Shown here: positions 13,700 to 25,714 of the stretch, one piece after another
Numbering within the stretch: the stretch's first letter is position 1
How the letters are laid out: each line of letters starts with the position of its first letter
Assembly: GCA_947623455.1 (NCBI GenBank)
Contig: OX392529.1
Span: 1,054,001-1,118,000, forward strand
Direction of reading: 5' to 3'
Origin: Mimachlamys varia
Lineage: Eukaryota > Mollusca > Bivalvia > Pectinida > Pectinidae
DNA: 64,000 nt
The notes under the pieces: model-generated
Databases searched by the model: none
Seen by the model: only the letters and a program-made list of their open reading frames with translations
What the model was told of the DNA's origin: nothing
Program-made: the position numbers and the translations under genes

Positions 13700-14506
13700 G
13701 AGATATCTATTGTCGTTTTTATACACAGTACACTATTATCTGTATAAATTGGTACCATATATTGTCGTTTTTATACACAATATACTAGGCCCTATTGTCT
13801 GTTCAAGTTGGAGATATTTATTGTAGTTTTTATACACAATACACTATTATCTGCACAAGTTGGAGATATGTAGTCTCGTTTTCATACATATTACACTATT
13901 ATCTGTACAAGATTGAGATATGTAGTCTCGTATTCATACACAATACACTTTTATCTGTACAAGTTGGAGATATGTTGTCTCGTTTTCATACACAATACAC
14001 TATTATCTGCACAAGTTGGAGATATGTTGTCTCGTTTTCATACATATTACACTATTATCTGTACAAGTTGGAGATATCTACTTCCGCTTTTATACACAAT
14101 ACACTATTATCTGTACAAGTTGAAGATATCTACTTTCGCTTTTATACACAATACACTATTATCTGTACAAGTTGGAGATATCTACTTTCGCTTTTATACA
14201 CAATGCACTATTGTCTGTACAAGTTGAAGATATCTACTTTCGCTTTTATACACAATGCGCTATTATCTGTACAAGTTTGAGATATCTACTTTCCCTTTTA
14301 TACACAATGCGCTATTATCTGTACAAGTTTGAGATATCTACTTTCGCTTTTATACACAATGCACTATTGTCTGTACAAGTTGGAGATATCTACTTTCGCT
14401 TTTATTCACAATGCACTATTGTATGTACAAGTTGGAGATATCTACTTTCGCTTTTATACACAATGCACTTTTGTCTGTACAAGTTGGATATATCGTATTG
14501 TCGTTT
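13700..14506. repeat. 52-bp minisatellite array, left block
   Basis: The unit is 52 bp: GTTGGAGATATCTACTTTCG then CTTTTATACACAATACACTA then TTATCTGTACAA. About 15 copies. It starts immediately 3' of the gene A polyadenylation signal and is cut by an antisense LINE fragment. The same family continues at 15706. Confidence 0.93.
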
Positions 14507-15705
14507 TTTTAGTTGTTTTAGTTTTGATTAAGCTTTACCAATGCATACTGTAAACTAACTTATATAGACACACTCAAATGATAGCGTATAACACAGTATA
14601 TCAATTGTTTTAACAGTTTCTCTTATAGAGAATATTATTTGATAGTACTATTAACTTAATGAAAACGTCCATTGTCTCTTATGAATCTCTGAACCATTTT
14701 CATAATATATTTATCCAAATCTAAATCTTGTGTTTGAGAACCAAAAATAAAAGTTTCAATATTTAGGGGAATAGTATCACTCGCCGCTAACAGAGAATTA
14801 AGAATTATCTGTCTTTGGTAAGTATAGAGAGGACAATGCAGAAAAAAGTGATCTCTATCTTCAGAAGGGGAACCACATATGCAGGAGGGATTATCATTTA
14901 AATATGAATTAGATAGATCCGAATTCAGATTACTATTAAAATGTCTTAACTGGCATCATATTATGTTAAATCTTCTAACACCCTGATATTTAAAAACATT
15001 ACTACATAATGCATGGACGTCCGTATCAGATGAACGTGAACATTCTTTTTTCAGGGCTCTAAGAGACGTCATAGTGGGAAACAGACAGGCTGGGTTGTTC
15101 CATTCTGATATAAGTTTTAGGAAAATATGGATAACGGAACATCAAATAATCTATTATGTCGAAAGGTAAAGTGTGTAATGCTATTAAAATAGGGCATAAT
15201 TAGATCAGAGACATGAGATGGGCAATTGCTGTTCAAAAATTTAAAAAATGCAATATTTTGATGTAAATGTCTTCGCTTGTTAAGTGTATCAAATCCAGTC
15301 TCTTTATATAATATGGAATGACTCGTTCCCCGCCTTAAACCGGTAACAATACGTGCTGCTTCAAGTTGGATAGACTCTAAGACGTTGCACTCTCTCTCAG
15401 AACAGTTGGCCCATACAATATTCGCATATTATGAAATGTATATTAGTCTCAAGGGGTTTTCGATCAATCTTAAATTTTAACATTCTAAGTATATTAAGTC
15501 TTTTATATGCTTTATCATAAGTATAATTTATAAGAATAGACCAGTTGGCATTGCTATTGAAGAAAAGACCAAGATGATAATGCTGATCAATATTATCTAT
15601 AGCTTTATTATTGTAATATAAATTAGGATGCAACGTCTTAGAGTCGCCCCGCCTTGAGAAAAAGAAGAGCTAACCTTCTTTTCCATCTCCTCCACTGCTT
15701 TGGTA
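14507..15705 (-). mobile_element. Antisense LINE 3' fragment inserted in the 52-bp array
   Basis: On the minus strand, 15397-15633 encodes the end of a reverse transcriptase (YHLGLFFNSNANWS, KAYKRLNILRML), related to the LINE at 23624. Farther 3' (about 14860-14960) a cysteine/histidine motif CICGSPSEDRDHFFLHC is readable, typical of the C-terminal region of non-LTR ORF2 proteins. Frames are broken by stops and indels, so this is a dead copy. The flanking array shows ATTGTCGTTT at 14497-14506 and again at 15706-15715, a probable 10-bp target-site duplication. That motif also occurs in each array unit, but the phase overlap supports insertion. Confidence 0.75.
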
Positions 15706-17550
15706 ATTGTCGTTTCTATATACAATACTCTATTGTCGTTTTGATACACAATACCCTATTGTCTCTACAAGTCGGAGATATCTATTGTCGTTTCTATATA
15801 CAATACTCTATTGTCGTTTCGATACACAATACCCTATTGTCTCTACAAGTCGGAGATATCTATTGTCGTTTCTATATACAATACTCTATTGTCGTTTCGA
15901 TACACAATACCCTATTGTCTCTACAAGTCGGAGATATCGATTGTCGTTTCTATATACAATACTCTATTGTCTGTACAAGATAGAGATATGTATTGTCGTT
16001 TTGATACACAATACCCTATTGTCTCTACAAGTCGGAGATATCTATTGTCGTTTCTATATACAATACTCTATTGTCGTTTCTATATACAATACCCTATTGT
16101 CGTTTCTATATACAATACCCTATTGTCTCTACAAGTCGGAGATATCTATTGTCGTTTCTATACACAATACCCTATTGTCTCTACAAGTCGGAGATATCTA
16201 TTGTCGTTTCTATACACAATACCCTATTGTCTCTACAAGTCGGAGATATCTATTGTCGTTTCTATATACAATACCCTATTGTCTGTACAGGATAGAGATA
16301 TGTATTGTCGTTTCTATATACAATACCCTATTGTCTGTACAGGATAGAGATATGTATTGTCGTTTTCATACACAATACCCTATTGTCTCTACAAGTTGAA
16401 GATATATATTGTCGTTTCTATATACAATACCCTATTGTCGTTTCTATTTACAATACCCTATTGTCTCTACAAGTCGGAGATATCTATTGTCGTTTCTATA
16501 TACAATACTCTATTGTCGTTTCTATTTACAATACCCTATTGTCTCTACAAGTTGGTGATATATATTGTCGTTTCTATATACAATACTCTATTGTCTTTTT
16601 GATACACAATACATTATTGTCTGAACAAGCTAGAAATATCTATTATCGTTTTGATACACAATACCCTATTGTCTATACGATTTGGAGATATCTATTGTCG
16701 TTTCTGTATACAATAACATATTGTCTCTACAAGTTGAAGATATCTATTGTCGTTTCAATATACAATACCCTATTGTCTCTACAAGTTGGAGATATTTATT
16801 GTCGTTTTTATATACAATACTCTATTGTCGTTTTAACATACATGTACAATACCATATTGTCTGTATAAGATAGATATATATATTGTCGTTTTCATACACA
16901 ATACCCTATTGTCTCTACAAGTCGGAGATATCTATTGTCGTTTCTATATACAATACTCTATTGTCGTTTCTATTTACAATACCCTATTGTCTCTACAAGT
17001 TGGAGATATATATTGTCGTTTCTATATACAATACTCTATTGTCTCTACAAGTTGGAGATATTTATTGTCGTTTCTTTATACAACACTCTCTTGTCGTTTT
17101 TACATACAATACCATATTGTCTGTATAAGATAGAGATATCTATTGTCGTTTTCATACACAATACCCTATTGTCTCTACAAGTTGGAGATATTTATTGTCG
17201 TTTCTATATACAACACTCTCTTGTCGTTTTTACATACAATACCATATTGTCTGTATAAAATAGAGATATGTATTGTCGTTTTGATACACAATACCCTATT
17301 GTCTCTACAAGTTGGAGATATTTATTGTCGTTTCTATATACAACACTCTCTTGTCGTTTTTACATACAATACCATATTGTCTGTATAAAATAGAGATATG
17401 TATTGTCGTTTTGATACACAATACCCTATTGTCTCTACAAGTTGGAGATATTTATTGTCGTTTCTATATACAACACTCTCTTGTCGTTTTTACATACAAT
17501 ACCATATTGTCTGTATAAAATAGAGATATCTATTCTCGTTTAGATACACA
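15706..17550. repeat. 52-bp minisatellite array, right block
   Basis: Same family as 13700-14506, with unit parts GTCGGAGATATCTATTGTCG and TACACAATACCCTATTGTCT. It mixes 52-bp units with 26-bp half-units. At 17000-17520 a 130-bp composite unit is tandemly repeated about four times (boundaries near 17128, 17258, 17388, 17518). Several overlapping plus-strand open frames (60-230 codons) are repeat artefacts. Confidence 0.94.
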
Positions 17551-17604
17551 ATAGCATTTAACACCAAACGGGAAATCTAGTAACAACACCTCTTTAAATT
17601 GCCA

Positions 17605-18850
17605 ACGCAATGAACAGCTACTTCGTTAATAATAAGCCTTCAGACCAACTCCCAGAATTTGCTGAGCAGAATTACGAATCACCATTATCTGATGTCTCTG
17701 TCAATACTAATGTTATATATTTAGACTTTAGTAAAGGCTTCGACAAGGGGAGCCACAGTCTTCTCCTGCATAAACTCGATAAATATGGAATCAAGGGAAA
17801 GTTACAGGATTGGATTCGGGATTTCCTGACCAATATGGAGCAAAGAGGGGGTATAAATGGCAACTTATCAGACAGTTTACCAGTAACAAGCGTGTTCCTC
17901 AAGGAAGTGTCCAAGGACCGTCCTATTTCGTATATATGTGAACGATATACCCGAGTCTGGTGAAGCTCTTTGCAGATGACACTAAATTATACTCTAGAAT
18001 CCTGACTGAAACCGACATAGGGATGTTGTGGACGACAGAATATTATTCTCGGACCAAGCTAGCAGTGTTGCCAAAAATACCAACCAGATCGTGGGAGTGA
18101 TATTTAGAACCTTCACTTACATGGAACCTAGTCTGTTTGTTACCCTCTACAAATCATTAGTAAGACACCAACTGGAGTACGCTACATCTGTTTGGTTTCC
18201 CCTTTACATCAAAGATAAACGAACTATCGAAAATGTACAAAGGCGAGCCACGCATCGTGTATCAACTTTGACCAACCTACCCTACAAAGGAAGACTTGTA
18301 GTATTGGGTCTCCCAACGCTGGAGTATAGGCGTAAAATAACTGACCTGATTAAACTTTACAAGATAATTAATAAAATCAATAACATAGATTCAGAAGGGT
18401 TATTTTGCAGACCAACGTACACAGCAACTTGGGGAAATGTCAACAGCTCTAAGAACACTTTCTCAAATAGAATGGTCGACATCTGGAATACTCGGCCAGA
18501 CGAAGTAGTGTTAGCCAAATCAGTAAATAGCTTTAAAAAAAATCTTAACAAGCACTGGAAGAATTACCAGGACAAATTCGATTGCTAGAATCATTCCTAT
18601 TATCACTCTTGTAATCAATTAACCCAGTGCAAGAACTGGGCTCGTTTAGTGCAGCCAGTGAAGGACATTCTATGTACTGATTACCATATTATTTGCCCTT
18701 ATAGCAATCATCCAACCCTATCAGAAACAGGATGTTCGGGGATTGCCCCGCCAACTGTGTGTTGATAGGTGAACTATCTAGATAGGTGTACTGATTAGAG
18801 TAACATCCTAGTAAGTTTTATAGTGTATAGTATGATTTCATTTCAAAAAT
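17605..18850 (+). pseudogene. Decayed non-LTR retrotransposon reverse transcriptase
   Basis: The frame at 17610-17963 carries the RT palm motif VIYLDFSKGFDKGSHSLLLH followed by LDKYGIKGKLQDWIRDFL. A shifted frame near 17962 gives KLFADDTKLYSRI, the catalytic FADD box. Then 18028-18588 encodes the thumb and connection region (SLVRHQLEYATSVWFP, ENVQRRATHRVSTL, LGLPTLEYRRKITDLIKLYK, FSNRMVDIWNTRP). This order is typical of CR1/jockey-type LINE ORF2. The 5' half is missing, the SGVPQGS region is degraded, and at least two frameshifts are present, so it is dead. Sequence to about 18850 probably holds its 3' UTR. Confidence 0.85.
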
Positions 18851-19340
18851 ATTTTATTCACAATACATATATAATACATACAAATATTTATGCATGCAAA
18901 TATAGTATTGCCAAAAGAGTAAGACAACAGGCTAAGCCTATATCAGTCTTCTTCTAGAAATACTTCCGGTTAGACCTGACAGAAAGATGTTATGTTCCCT
19001 CTATTAATCCGTAATTGTATTGTTACAGATGCAACACATATGAAATTATATAAAACAAAACAAAAAACAAAACAAAAATTATCAAATTTAGTGTAGATTA
19101 GACTTTGGTAAAATGAAAACACAACATGTTTCTGCCAGGCCTATAAATGAAGATTTGTTTGCAATGAAATAACTACAACACGTAATAACAATGAACTCGC
19201 TCACACATTCATTCACACATTCATACTAGAATGTTATAATGTACAGTATAGTAAAATTAGAAACTTGCTGGAATAGTAACTAATATGTATATGTATTAAT
19301 AAAGTGTAGAATTCATTTATACATAGTGAAACGTTTTGAG
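18851..19340. other. AT-rich stretch, nothing recognised
   Basis: No open frame, repeat family or RNA motif is supported here. Confidence 0.4.
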
Positions 19341-19344
19341 GCTT

Positions 19345-19790
19345 TAATATATAAGTTGACATGAAAAAGAATAGAAGTATTCAAGTGATCAGGTGCATCA
19401 AGGATACCGCATAATAAGCAATTAAGATCTACATAACCTTAAAAATTAAAAATAGATGTAATGTGGTGTCTGGAAATAGAATATAGGAAACATTGAAAGA
19501 AAAAATGCACTGTGTCCTCTCTAGGTGCACCACAAGCACAGGAAGCATTATAAACCAGGTGATCCTGAAATTTATCATAGTTAAGATCGCTTTTGAAATT
19601 CCTAAGTTGACATAAAATTATGTTAAGTTTCCTAGGAATAGACTTAATAAACAAAAATTGATACAGTCATGTTGAAAGATACTTTCAGTTTACGTTTAAA
19701 AGAAGAAATAGAGAAAGAGTCTCTAACGGTACTATCAAGTGCATTCCATATATTCATAGTTGCAGGGAAGAAACTTTTCATATAACTATT
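19345..19790 (-). pseudogene. LINE ORF2 C-terminal fragment, antisense
   Basis: Read on the minus strand, about 19780-19690 gives SYMKSFFPATMNIWNALDS and FSISSFKRKLK, the usual end of LINE ORF2 proteins. The frame 19654-19439 continues with RKLNIILCQLRNFKSDLN and CACGAPREDTVHFFFQC. The latter matches the Cys/His motif of the LINE at 24274-24903 (CSCGSRYETASHYFLDC). Stops interrupt it. Confidence 0.75.
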
Positions 19791-20060
19791 AGTTCTTGAT
19801 AGTATAGTATAATAACATATTGTATATAGTTATACAGATTTTATATTGAATTATCATACCATAAATGTAAAGCCAGCACCCTTGACTTTAGCGATAAGAG
19901 CCGTTATACTCGTTTTCTAGTATGATATTGATCGAATTACAAAGACCATTTAAATAATTAATAATATGAAACCGTGCGCGCGCAACCGGAACTCCTAGTC
20001 GGTGTAGGGGGAAACAACTCCCCATCGAGTACTCCGCACACATAAGAAAATGACCCCAAG

Positions 20061-20650
20061 ATGCCTCGTTACAAGAAGGATCTTCTTACTGAAGAAGCCA
20101 AAATAAGTGAACCACAAACTATTTCACATGGTTCTAATAACAAAGCGAGAAACAGGAGATGGCTTTTGTGTACCCTGCTATCGGGAGATATAGCCCAAAA
20201 TCCAGGACCTATTCGTTTTACATGTGGAATCGTCTGCCTGTTCACCGTGACACCTACTCGGAGTGATCTACTCTTTGCGAACTCTCCTGTTTCACTGTCA
20301 ATAACAGTATCCAAGGAAGATGAGGACCATGATCTATTTTATGAGCTACGTGAGACCACTGTTGTAATCACGTACCTAAACGTAAATAGCTTGCGTAACA
20401 AGTTCGTGTATGGGCTTTGCGATATTATGATATTAGCAGAGACGATACTTTCAATAAATCATGCTTCGACATAAGCGGCTATAGGGCAAACTGAAAAGAA
20501 GTGGCCACGGGGTGGACGTATGGCCTACGTCCACTCTGACTTACCAGTGCGACGACGTGATGACCTTGAAACTACATGGACTTGAGTCTATCGTGCTGGA
20601 GTGCACAATCCAACCCAATTGTAACAAGAGAAAGAGAACATTTAACAGTT
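20061..20650 (+). pseudogene. LINE 5' fragment with 2A-like motif and endonuclease start
   Basis: The frame 20061-20474 begins MPRYKKDLLT and contains LLSGDIAQNPGP, close to the 2A ribosome-skipping consensus D(V/I)ExNPGP known from several non-LTR elements; here Ala replaces the Glu. It then reads VVITYLNVNSLRNKF, the first motif of LINE apurinic endonucleases, and DIMILAETIL with an internal deletion. After the stop, shifted frames give ISGYRA and GLESIVLECTIQ, which fit the next endonuclease motifs. No RT follows, so this is a broken 5' piece. Confidence 0.75.
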
Positions 20651-21380
20651 AGCCTAGAACAAGGATTATAACGGGACTAACTCGTAGACTAACGCAACAA
20701 CCACCACTCAACGGTTCGTTTGACTTTAACTTGTCATTGGAGGAATGTAAACAAACATGCGGTTCTGTGTTTACATTAAATAGTGGTTCTTCATCACGGC
20801 GAATCGCAATTATCCAGCGCTTCCTAATTTAAGGCTTATACTTTAAAGATGGAAAATGATGAAAGCTTAGGTTGCGTATAGCCTGGCATTCCCATTACAC
20901 ATCGGGACACAACAAATTTCGTCTAGCTTTGCGTTTTATACATTCTCCGCCATTGCACTCGAGTGACTGCCGGTTAAAGATAGATGTCGCTGCGGTAACT
21001 AGTTTAGCCTCGTTTCGAATTCGTGACTCGGGGTCATATGCATACATGAATATCTTTCGAGAACGGTCGATTCATAGCACCATGAGTGACATACCCGCCA
21101 AATCCGACGTCCGACTCGAAACGAGCAGTGAGATTGAAGTTATTGGTTGTATAGATACTTTTAAATTTTAAATTGGGCGGATCCACACAACCACCTGAAA
21201 CCATGTTCAACTCTTATTACGGTAACATGTATTGAAACAAATAAATACAGTATTTCGTATTTACATTCCCCTCAAAAATTTACCAAATGTCAGCATGTAT
21301 TATAAAATGCCGTAACACACATATGCTGCACCTTTTAAATGTAGTAATAATTACAATATGCCGAAAAAATGAATTAAACT
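20651..21380. other. Unassigned region with one 99-codon open frame
   Basis: The plus-strand frame 20872-21171 has no recognisable domain, signal peptide or repeat. Nothing around it suggests a gene, and I do not call it coding. Confidence 0.35.
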
Positions 21381-21424
21381 GCATCATACAGCTGTTTCGT
21401 TCTCCAGAGACTCTTCAGTGATGC
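21381..21424 (-). ncRNA. Type I hammerhead ribozyme motif
   Basis: Read on the minus strand the order is GCATCA, CTGAAGA, GTCTCTGGAGAAC, GAAA, CAGCTGT, A, TGATGC. CTGANGA and GAAA are the hammerhead core boxes. GCATCA pairs perfectly with TGATGC (stem I). ACAG pairs with CTGT (a minimal 4-bp stem III). Stem II forms with one bulged A. The cleavage nucleotide would be the A after CTGT. Such tiny-stem-III type I hammerheads are known from Penelope-like retroelements and related animal repeats. A second, less perfect copy lies at 62970-63014 within about 170 bp of shared sequence. Confidence 0.7.
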
Positions 21425-22033
21425 TAGAGGCCAAAAGGTGGGAATCCAAAATTTCTAAACTAATGTAGAGCAAAAGGGTCAGGTGCGTAAAACACCTTTA
21501 ATTTATTAATTTAGAAGTAAAATTAAACTTTTTCTGTATCATTTCAAATCTTGAACTACGAAAATGTGTATATTATGTACCGTGCCACTACTCAAATGAG
21601 ATTAACTGAATAAGATTAAGAATAAGACCTAGGTAGTATGATTCATCGCGTGCTCTGTGCTGCACTACATAACGCTGATTAAGGTTTTTTAGACATTTTG
21701 TCAAAGAATTTCAATTTTATGCAGCTATGAACTGTTCGCACCTCATTATTCTTGTTTAAACGAGAACATATGACATTGTTTATGTAGATTAGGATAAAGT
21801 ACTTGTTATATATTAATGCCAGCTAATGATGTATGATAATACGTAATCGTTACGTGGAAAAAATAAGTTTGATAACCAATATATCACGCGTGACAGTGTA
21901 AGATAAAACCTACATTCTTCCAAAAAAGAGCGCGTTATGAACAAACACATTGTGTTCTTATCATTTTGGACGTTAAGGGCGATTCACTTACCTAAGGAAT
22001 CGTTGTCTTTGAACTAGATCAACCTATTGAAGC
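21425..22033. other. Flank of the hammerhead repeat, otherwise unassigned
   Basis: The first 60 bases (GATGCTAGAGGCCAAAAGGT onward) match the flank of the second hammerhead copy at 63010-63070. The rest is AT-rich and unassigned. Confidence 0.4.
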
Positions 22034-22523
22034 GTTTATACCCGCCCAACCGAAAATTACAGATTTATTTAAAGATAACAACTTGGGAAACACAAACACA
22101 AGGTCTAGTACTTATGTATGGGCATGTGTGTGCATTGATGCATGCATGCGCATGTGCATTGCTGCAATTAGTGGAAATCTATGCATGTGTATGCATGTAT
22201 GTGTGTATGTGTGCATGCAGGTGTACATGTGTGTGTGCACGTGTGTTTGTGCTAATGTATGTGTGTGTGAGGGTATGTATGTGTACATGTGTGATTTATG
22301 TGTATGTGTATGGATGTATGAACCTCTGTGTAATGGTTCATAATATTAGTGCATGTCCATGTGTACTTACATGTGCACATGCATGTCTGTATGTGTATGT
22401 ATGTGTGTGAATTATATGTTTATATATATTAATTTGCCTGTGTGTGTATATCTACCTGTATCCTGGCTGTATGTGATACATTTATGTATTCGTTATATGC
22501 GTACATGTTTATACCCGCCCAAC
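22034..22523. repeat. TG/TATG-rich microsatellite block bounded by 17-bp direct repeats
   Basis: GTTTATACCCGCCCAAC occurs at 22034-22050 and again at 22507-22523. Between them the sequence is mostly degenerate TG, TATG and GCATG repeats. The paired 17-mers look like a target-site duplication, but the inserted sequence has no recognised element ends. Open frames over the TG stretch encode only Cys/Val/Met-rich strings and are not called. Confidence 0.6.
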
Positions 22524-23104
22524 TTTTTTTTCTGTTCTTTTTCTGTTATCGGAAGCCTATATACTTTGTATGATTGTATTAAATCTGTTTTAAAGTTCCT
22601 TGGACCATGTGTTCTCTTTCCGTCTATGTTCATCTTGTCCGGGAATTTTCAAATCAATACTGGATATCTAGCAGTGTCTTCAGTAATACGAGCTATATTT
22701 CACGAGTGTGGCTAATATTTTGATATTTTTCACGAGTGCGCAATTCTGTTCATTACTTTTTTGTTGCAAAAGTATATGCCGAAACGCAAAACAACACATC
22801 AAGTTTACAATACTTGGTGTAGATACTTTTAACACTGCCGAGTCTAGATACTGCAATGTGACAAAATATAGTCCTATCTGTAAATATTTACATACTAATA
22901 TAAAGAGAAATGTATTTGTCTTCATAATTCAAATAAGTATATCGTTTTAATGCAATAAAGTATTTTTTTAAAAAAGTCCCGTCACCAACCCAAATCATTA
23001 CGCGTTGTTGATAACCGCCGAATCTAAAATGTTGATAAATGAGGAAAATGTGGAGTTGTTTGGTCACATCTATTCAGATGATAAAATAGCTATGCCACCT
23101 GGGT
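22524..23104. other. Unassigned single-copy stretch
   Basis: AT-rich. Two ATTTCACGAGTG/TTTTCACGAGTG segments near 22697-22738 resemble foldback-element ends. No gene is supported. Confidence 0.35.
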
Positions 23105-23623
23105 TTATGTGAGTATGCTTTATCCTTATCACTGTCAGAGATTATCTTAGTTATATTATACATGTACTGTATCCCTATCACTGTCAGAGATTACCTAGTT
23201 ATCTTATACATGTACTTTATCCCTATCACTGTCAGATATTACACTAGTTATCTTATACATGTACTGTATCCCTATCACTGTCAGAGATTACCTAGTTATC
23301 TTATACATGTACTGTATACCTATCACTGTCAGAGATTACCTAGTTATCTTATACATGTACTGTATCCCTATCACTGTCAGAGATTACACTAGTTATCTTA
23401 TACATGTACTTTATCCCTATCACTGTCAGAGATTACCTTCGTTATCTTATACATGTACTGTATACCTATCACTGTCAGAGATTACCTAGTTATCTTATAC
23501 ATGTACTGTATACCTATCACTGTCAGAGATTACCTAGTTATCTTATACATGTACTGTATCCCTATCACTGTCAGATATTACCTTCGTTATCTTATACATG
23601 TACTGTATCCCTATCACTGTCAG
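23105..23623. repeat. 48-bp minisatellite array, left block
   Basis: The unit is TATCCCTATCACTGTCAGAG then ATTACCTAGTTATCTTATAC then ATGTACTG (48 bp; 49 bp with an extra C or CA before TAGTT). About 11 copies, then interrupted by a LINE; the array resumes at 25715. Confidence 0.95.
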
Positions 23624-25714
23624 GGGTACCACAGGGCTCGGTTCTCGGTCCACTCTTGTTTTTACTTTATATTAATGATATTGTTGATTCTGTCTCTAAT
23701 GTAATTAAATTATTTGCTGATGACACTTCTTTGTATGCGGTAACAGATGATGATCCAGCAGAATTAGCGCAAAATCTAACAGATGATCTTAGCACTATAC
23801 AAGTATGGGCTAATAAATGGGATATAAAATTCAATCCAAATAAAACAGAATCTGTCATATTCTCAAATAAAACTTATACTCATCACCCAGACATTTATTT
23901 TTATGATGAACCGGTTACTGTCAGTCGAATACACACACATCTTGGTTTAACGTTCAGTGATGATGCTAAGTGGAATGACCACATATATGATATCTATAAG
24001 AAAGCATATAAAAGAATTAATATTTTAAAAAATGATGAAAAATAAACTAGACAGACAGTCATTAACTACAATATATATATCATATATTAGACTCATACTT
24101 GAATATGCAGATGTTGTTTGGAGTAACTGCACACAAAATCTAAAAAATCTTCTTGAATCTATCCAACTAGAGGCGGCTAGAATAATTACAGGACTGCGTA
24201 GAGGCACCCCCACAATATCTTGTACAGAGAATGAGGCTGGGTCTCTCTTGAAAGTAGGCGAAAACAACATCAAATGATGCTGATGTACAAGATTATGACT
24301 AATCATACTCCATACTATCTGAAAGAAATTATAGAGCCATATTTCCATAATACTAGACCAGATAGGTACAATCTTAGATCAGTTAGAATATTCGATCCAC
24401 CCCTTTGCCGAACTACTAAGTATTATAATAGTTTTTTTCCATCTATGTTTAATGATATGAATAACATTTTTTCTGATCTCCAAACTATTCGCTCCTCCTA
24501 TCAGTTCAAAAAATTAATTACACCTACTCCAAACTCAAACACAAGAACAACTGATATCTTTAAGTATTTCGGAAATCGACAAACTAATAGAATTCTATGT
24601 CAGTTAAGAAATGAGGCTAGTAACTTAAATAATGACCTTTATAATGACTATCTAACTGAGTCCTCTGCCTGTTCTTGTGGTTCTAGATATGAAACAGCAT
24701 CCCACTATTTCCTTGATTGTATTATATATGCTGAACCTCGTACTATACTTTTTCAAAATATATTCCATGATACTCATAACCACTTAACAATAGATGTCAT
24801 CCTAAACGGTTGTGAGAGATGTGATGAAAATAAAAATAAACATATTCTCCTTTCAGTATCGGATGACATCTTAAGAACTAGAAGATTCTGGATATCCAAC
24901 TAAAACTGCTTAATGAAAGTATCACTGATTTTTTTTTGTTTTTCTTCTTTTTTTTCACTCCTACTCCCATTCCTTCATTCACTCATTCTTTCATTCATTC
25001 CTATAGTACATTTCATTTACATTCATTCAATTTTCATTTCCTCAATACAATATCTTCTGGTTTCCAATAATAATGGTACCTTACATTTTTGTATTTTTTG
25101 TTTACATTTCTCTTAATTCTTCATTTCATTTCTTGTTATTGATCACTTTAATACTGAGGATGTAAACAGCTCCCATCCAATTCGTCTGTCTCGATTATGT
25201 TCCTGGGGGGGTTGGGTTCAGAAGACCAGTTGTACTATTTTGCTAAAATTGGGAAACAACTACATAAGAAAAAATTATACAACGCTTTTGAACATGCTCT
25301 TCTTGATTTAACCTGTATTTAGTGCATAAACTGAACTATTTAGTGGGATTGAATTTCCAAACTCATCAGTGGATGGCCTTGTGTATTACACACTGGACAT
25401 TTCTGGCCTGTATCTGTTGGGTAAGGTAATTTAATCCCACTAAATGTTTATACATGCAGCTCAATAATAATAATAAAAAAAACAAATCTTTTCTTTTCGG
25501 ATGATTACTTGTACATGATGTACATATCTATTTATCTTTGGTGTCGCAATAAAAGGTTAAAGTTTCAATTATTTAATTTTATTAAAATTCAAATACAATT
25601 TAGTAGTTGTTTCCCCCACTTAGATTATTGAAATAAGAGGGCTTAAATAGGCTATGCCTGCTGCCCGATCCATTTGTCTTTTTGACAATAAAATTTATTG
25701 AAATTGAAATTGAA
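23624..25714 (+). mobile_element. 5'-truncated LINE (RT C-terminal half plus 3' UTR) with target-site duplication
   Basis: The element starts within the RT domain at GVPQGSVLGPLLFLLYINDI. It continues with LFADDTSLY (catalytic FADD) and the thumb region HTHLGLTFSDDAKWNDHIYD. Two frameshifts near 24030 and 24270 break the frame. The last segment, 24274-24903, carries QLRNEASNLNNDLYNDYLTE and the Cys/His motif CSCGSRYETASHYFLDC. About 800 bp of 3' UTR follow, ending in tandem ATTGAA copies. TCACTGTCAG at 23614-23623 and 25715-25724 is a 10-bp target-site duplication inside the host 48-bp array. The element is one of at least three relatives in the window (14507, 19345) and is non-functional. 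Confidence 0.88.

Noticed and set aside
22027..22715. Cys/Val/Met-rich frames over the TG repeats
   Set aside because: Typical translation of TG/TATG microsatellite sequence; open in several frames.
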